From assembly GCA_958444395.1 (NCBI GenBank), contig CAUCOL010000053.1:1-8948 (forward strand): a stretch of DNA of 8,948 bases. The letters are read 5' to 3'. The position numbers were made by a program, and so were the translations under genes. This stretch comes from an uncultured Lachnospiraceae bacterium. Its GTDB lineage: Bacteria > Bacillota > Clostridia > Lachnospirales > Lachnospiraceae. Shown piece by piece: positions 6,251-8,948 of this stretch; positions within the stretch are counted from its first letter, which is position 1, and every line of letters starts with the position of its first letter. The notes under the pieces were generated by a model that saw only the letters and a list, made by a program, of their open reading frames with translations, ran no database searches and was not told where the DNA came from.

Positions 6251-8206
6251 ATGGACAAGAAAGACGAATTTAAGCCATATATTCCGGCCGATAAAGTCGT
6301 TCCTGAATTTACGGTGGTCTCCATTGTACTGGGTATGCTGCTTGCAGTAGTATTCGGTGGAGCCAATGCATATTTGGGATTGCGTGTCGGTATGACGGTT
6401 TCTGCGTCGATTCCTGCAGCGGTTATTTCCATGGGAATTATCCGTTTTGTATTAAAGAGAGATTCGATTCTGGAAAACAATATGGTTCAGACGATTGGTT
6501 CTGCTGGTGAATCACTGGCAGCCGGTGCGATCTTTACTCTGCCGGCTTTATTTATGTGGGCAGAGGAAGGGATCGGCACAAAACCAAATCTGTTAGAGAT
6601 TATGATGATCACGCTCTGCGGTGGCGTACTGGGTGTTTTATTTATGATCCCACTGCGTTCTGCACTGATCGTGGAAGAGCATGGAACACTGCCATATCCG
6701 GAAGGACAGGCATGTGCGGAAGTATTGATCGCCGGTGAAGAGGGCGGCGCAAAAGCGGGTACTGTATTTGCCGGACTGGGTATTGCGGCAGTATATAAGT
6801 TTCTGGCTGACGGGCTGAAGTTATTCCCTAGTGAGATCAACTTTGACATTAAACCATACAAGGGTTCAGCTATCGGTATGGATGTCCTTCCGGCACTGGC
6901 AGGTGTTGGTTTTATCTGCGGACCGCAGATTTCTTCTTACCTGTTTGCGGGCGGTACACTGGCATGGTTTGTTATCATGCCGTTGATCTATCTGTTTGGA
7001 CGGGATATTGTGATCTATCCGGCAGATGTTACGGTCGGTGAATTGTATGCACAGGCAGGACCATCCGGTATCTGGAGCAAATATGTGCGTTATATCGGTG
7101 CGGGTGCTGTAGCGGCAGGCGGTATTATCAGTCTGATCAAATCCCTGCCATTGATCGTGAAGACCTTTGCAAAAGCAATCAAAGGATTCAGTTTTAAAAC
7201 GGACACTGCGGTATCACGTACGAATCGTGATATTCCGATGGTCTTTGTACTGGGCGGTTCGATCCTGATCGCAGTTATTATCTGGCTGTTGCCGGCGATT
7301 CCGGTATCCCTGCTTGGAGCCTTTATGATCGTAATCTTCGGCTTCTTCTTTGCAACGGTATCTTCCCGTATGGTTGGTATCGTAGGAAGCAGTAACAATC
7401 CGGTATCCGGTATGGCGATCGCAACACTGCTGTTCGCCTGTCTGATCTTGAAAGCAACCGGTCACAGTGGTGCCAGCGGAATGGTTTCGGCGATCACGAT
7501 CGGTACGGTTATCTGTATCATTGCCGCTATGGCAGGTGATACATCGCAGGATCTTAAAACAGGATATATCGTAGGTGCCACACCGATGAAGCAGCAGATC
7601 GGTGAGCTGATCGGCGGTTTGATCGCCGCAATCGCTATCGGCGGCATCCTGTATCTTTTGAATGCAGCATGGGGCTATGGTACAGCAGAGCTTCCTGCTC
7701 CGCAGGCTATGCTGATGAAAGTACTGGTAGAAGGTGTTATGGGAGGAAATCTTCCGTGGACACTGGTTGGCGTCGGCGTATTTATTGCGATCGTAGTAGA
7801 GATTCTTGGCATTCCGGTGCTTCCGTTTGCAATCGGTCTGTATCTGCCAATCTATTTATCGACACCGATGATGGTTGGTGGTCTGATCCGTCTGTGGATT
7901 GAGAAGAGAAAGAAGGCCAGCGAAGAAGCAAAGAAAGCGGCTGTGGACAATGGTATCTTATACAGTGCCGGTATGATTGCCGGGGAAGGTCTGGTAGGAA
8001 TCCTTCTGGCTGTCTTTGCCGTGATCCCGATGAAAGCACAGGGAGATACACTGGGCGTTGTGATTGGCAGCCTGCTTCCGGCACGTCTGGGAGATAATAC
8101 GGTACTTGCAAGTAATATCACAGGATTGGTATTCTTTGCATTATTACTGTTTACACTGTTAAAATTTACCGTATTTAGAAAAGAAAAAAAGACAGAAACA
8201 AAGTAA
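6251..8206 (+). CDS. OPT family oligopeptide transporter
   Basis: A 651-residue, very hydrophobic protein of the OPT (oligopeptide transporter) superfamily, bacterial branch (COG1297 / TIGR00733), in the usual size range. Recognisable parts: the N-terminal PEFTVVSIVLGMLLAVVFGG and NAYLGLRVGMTVSASIPAAV, then NMVQTIGSAGESLAAGAIFT, SSNNPVSGMAIATLL in the middle, and GDTSQDLKTGYIVGATPMKQ near residue 430. Members are thought to carry peptides or metal-chelate compounds across the cytoplasmic membrane by proton coupling; the bacterial branch is poorly characterised, so substrate is not assigned. AAGGAGGAAA places the start at 6251. It has its own promoter and is followed by a terminator at 8236-8274. 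Confidence 0.93.
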   Translation: MDKKDEFKPYIPADKVVPEFTVVSIVLGMLLAVVFGGANAYLGLRVGMTVSASIPAAVISMGIIRFVLKRDSILENNMVQTIGSAGESLAAGAIFTLPALFMWAEEGIGTKPNLLEIMMITLCGGVLGVLFMIPLRSALIVEEHGTLPYPEGQACAEVLIAGEEGGAKAGTVFAGLGIAAVYKFLADGLKLFPSEINFDIKPYKGSAIGMDVLPALAGVGFICGPQISSYLFAGGTLAWFVIMPLIYLFGRDIVIYPADVTVGELYAQAGPSGIWSKYVRYIGAGAVAAGGIISLIKSLPLIVKTFAKAIKGFSFKTDTAVSRTNRDIPMVFVLGGSILIAVIIWLLPAIPVSLLGAFMIVIFGFFFATVSSRMVGIVGSSNNPVSGMAIATLLFACLILKATGHSGASGMVSAITIGTVICIIAAMAGDTSQDLKTGYIVGATPMKQQIGELIGGLIAAIAIGGILYLLNAAWGYGTAELPAPQAMLMKVLVEGVMGGNLPWTLVGVGVFIAIVVEILGIPVLPFAIGLYLPIYLSTPMMVGGLIRLWIEKRKKASEEAKKAAVDNGILYSAGMIAGEGLVGILLAVFAVIPMKAQGDTLGVVIGSLLPARLGDNTVLASNITGLVFFALLLFTLLKFTVFRKEKKTETK

Positions 8207-8235
8207 TTGACAGACAATGACAAAACAAAAGAGAG

Positions 8236-8274
8236 GGAACGCTGACCGGAAAGGGTTGGCTTCCTTCTTTTTTT
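8236..8274 (+). terminator. Intrinsic terminator after the OPT gene
   Basis: GGAA (8236-8239) and GCTGACC (8241-8247) pair with GGTTGGC (8254-8260) and TTCC (8261-8264), with one bulged C at 8240 and a six-base loop; two pairs are G-U. The tract TTCTTTTTTT follows. The ribosome binding site of the next gene starts immediately after the T-tract, so that gene is reached only by read-through or from an unseen promoter. Confidence 0.75.
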
Positions 8275-8293
8275 GAAAGGTGTGGTTATCAGA

Positions 8294-8656
8294 ATGGGAA
8301 AAAAGCAGGCAGATAATTATATGGATTATATTCCGGTCCGGAATCCGGATTTTGGCTGGCGGGTCAAGGAAAATGGCAGGGTGGAAGTGACCGTTGTGAA
8401 TAAGGGATTTTATCACCGGATCGCACAGATCTTCTTTAAAAAGCCGAGGTACAGCTATATTGAACTGGATGAATATGGAAGCTATCTGTGGCAGCTGCTG
8501 GATGGTAAGACCAATGTGTATGCATTATCCGAAAAGATGCATAAGCAGTTTGGAAAGAAGGCAGAACCTGTGGTACAGCGGCTGGTGACGTTTTTAAAGA
8601 CACTTCAGGTAAATCATTATATTGTATACAGCAAAGAGGGTGCAAAGGAGGAATAG
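8294..8656 (+). CDS. PqqD-like small protein
   Basis: A 120-residue soluble protein. Residues 56-112 fit the PqqD fold: IELDEYGSYLWQLLDGKTNV, then two helices (ALSEKMHKQF; AEPVVQRLVTFLKTLQV) and a closing strand NHYIVY. PqqD domains bind the leader of a ribosomally made peptide and present it to a modifying enzyme, and stand-alone relatives of unknown role are also widespread. No radical SAM enzyme or precursor peptide lies within the window, so a RiPP role is not shown. The N-terminal half (residues 14-55) looks like a beta-rich segment with a basic patch (FFKKPRY). ATG 8294 is chosen because the ribosome binding site GAAAGGTG (8275-8282) lies upstream; the longer frame from 8273 would include it in the coding sequence. 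Its stop is three bases before the next start. Confidence 0.62.
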   Translation: MGKKQADNYMDYIPVRNPDFGWRVKENGRVEVTVVNKGFYHRIAQIFFKKPRYSYIELDEYGSYLWQLLDGKTNVYALSEKMHKQFGKKAEPVVQRLVTFLKTLQVNHYIVYSKEGAKEE

Positions 8657-8659
8657 GGC

Positions 8660-8948
8660 ATGTCAAGACCGGTTGTGATAGGAATTGCCATTTTGTTAAT
8701 GGCAGTTGTGACAGCGATTGTATATGGATGGGGACTGTTAAAGCAGCAGAACCAGTCAAGGGATCTGACACGGATGCTGTATGCCAAAGGGGCGGAGCGT
8801 GTAAAGAAATATCTGCAGAAGCATGAGACGATCTCGACCGCTGAAATGGAACAGCTGGTAAAGGGAATGAAGGCTTCTTTATTTTATTCTAGAAATAAAG
8901 CAGTGGTGGCAGAGCCAAAAGAATATGTTCGCAATCTGACAGCGTATA
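8660..8948 (+). CDS. Single-pass membrane protein, partial (cut by window end)
   Basis: Ninety-six residues are visible before the window ends with the frame still open. An excellent ribosome binding site, AAAGGAGG (8644-8651), overlaps the end of the PqqD-like gene, so the two are co-translated. The protein starts MSRPVVIGIAILLMAVVTA, with one hydrophobic helix at about residues 4-27 and no lipobox, then a charged, probably helical region (RMLYAKGAERVKKYLQKHET; ISTAEMEQLVKGMKASLF). This suggests an N-terminal membrane anchor with a domain outside or inside the membrane. I do not recognise the family and assign no function. Confidence 0.72.
   Translation, partial: MSRPVVIGIAILLMAVVTAIVYGWGLLKQQNQSRDLTRMLYAKGAERVKKYLQKHETISTAEMEQLVKGMKASLFYSRNKAVVAEPKEYVRNLTAY

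Noticed and set aside
8207..8235. TTGACA right after the OPT stop codon as a promoter for the PqqD-like gene
   Set aside because: No acceptable -10 box is found 16 to 18 bases downstream, where the sequence is AGAGAGG.

Overview
The window looks like a chromosomal piece of a low-to-moderate-GC Gram-positive of the class Clostridia, most likely a gut Lachnospiraceae member. This is inferred from strong AGGAGG-type ribosome binding sites, a T-box leader, the protein family mix and lipoprotein style; no rRNA or marker gene is present to confirm it. All recognised genes are on the + strand.

Layout. 137-1486 is a MATE-family multidrug/solute exporter. 1622-1848 is a short broken remnant of a secreted protein: a signal peptide in one frame, continued in another frame by a stretch resembling the start of BspA-like leucine-rich-repeat surface proteins. 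1869-2298 is a dense regulatory region: a promoter, a complete T-box riboswitch ending in a strong terminator, then a second hairpin terminator with an apparent competing antiterminator, pressed against the ribosome binding site of the next gene. 2311-6129 is a four-gene operon: an LDH/MDH-family 2-hydroxyacid dehydrogenase followed by lipoprotein, permease and ATPase of an ABC importer of the TrpX-TrpY-TrpZ type. 6175-8274 is a separate unit: promoter with symmetric sequences around it, an OPT-family oligopeptide transporter, and a terminator. 8294 to the end holds a PqqD-like small protein and the start of an unrecognised single-pass membrane protein cut by the window edge.

How the parts work together. 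The T-box can be folded by hand so that its specifier loop displays TGG (Trp), and its tRNA-acceptor-binding bulge reads TGGC, which calls for a G discriminator base as in bacterial tRNA-Trp. The downstream importer belongs to the family found under tryptophan T-boxes in streptococci. The simplest reading is that uncharged tRNA-Trp turns on the operon. The surprising member is the dehydrogenase, which comes first. It could act on an aromatic 2-oxoacid, but its substrate-specificity position carries Arg, as in malate dehydrogenases, so its substrate is open. This regulatory and metabolic combination, with the second bistable hairpin, is the most interesting part of the window.
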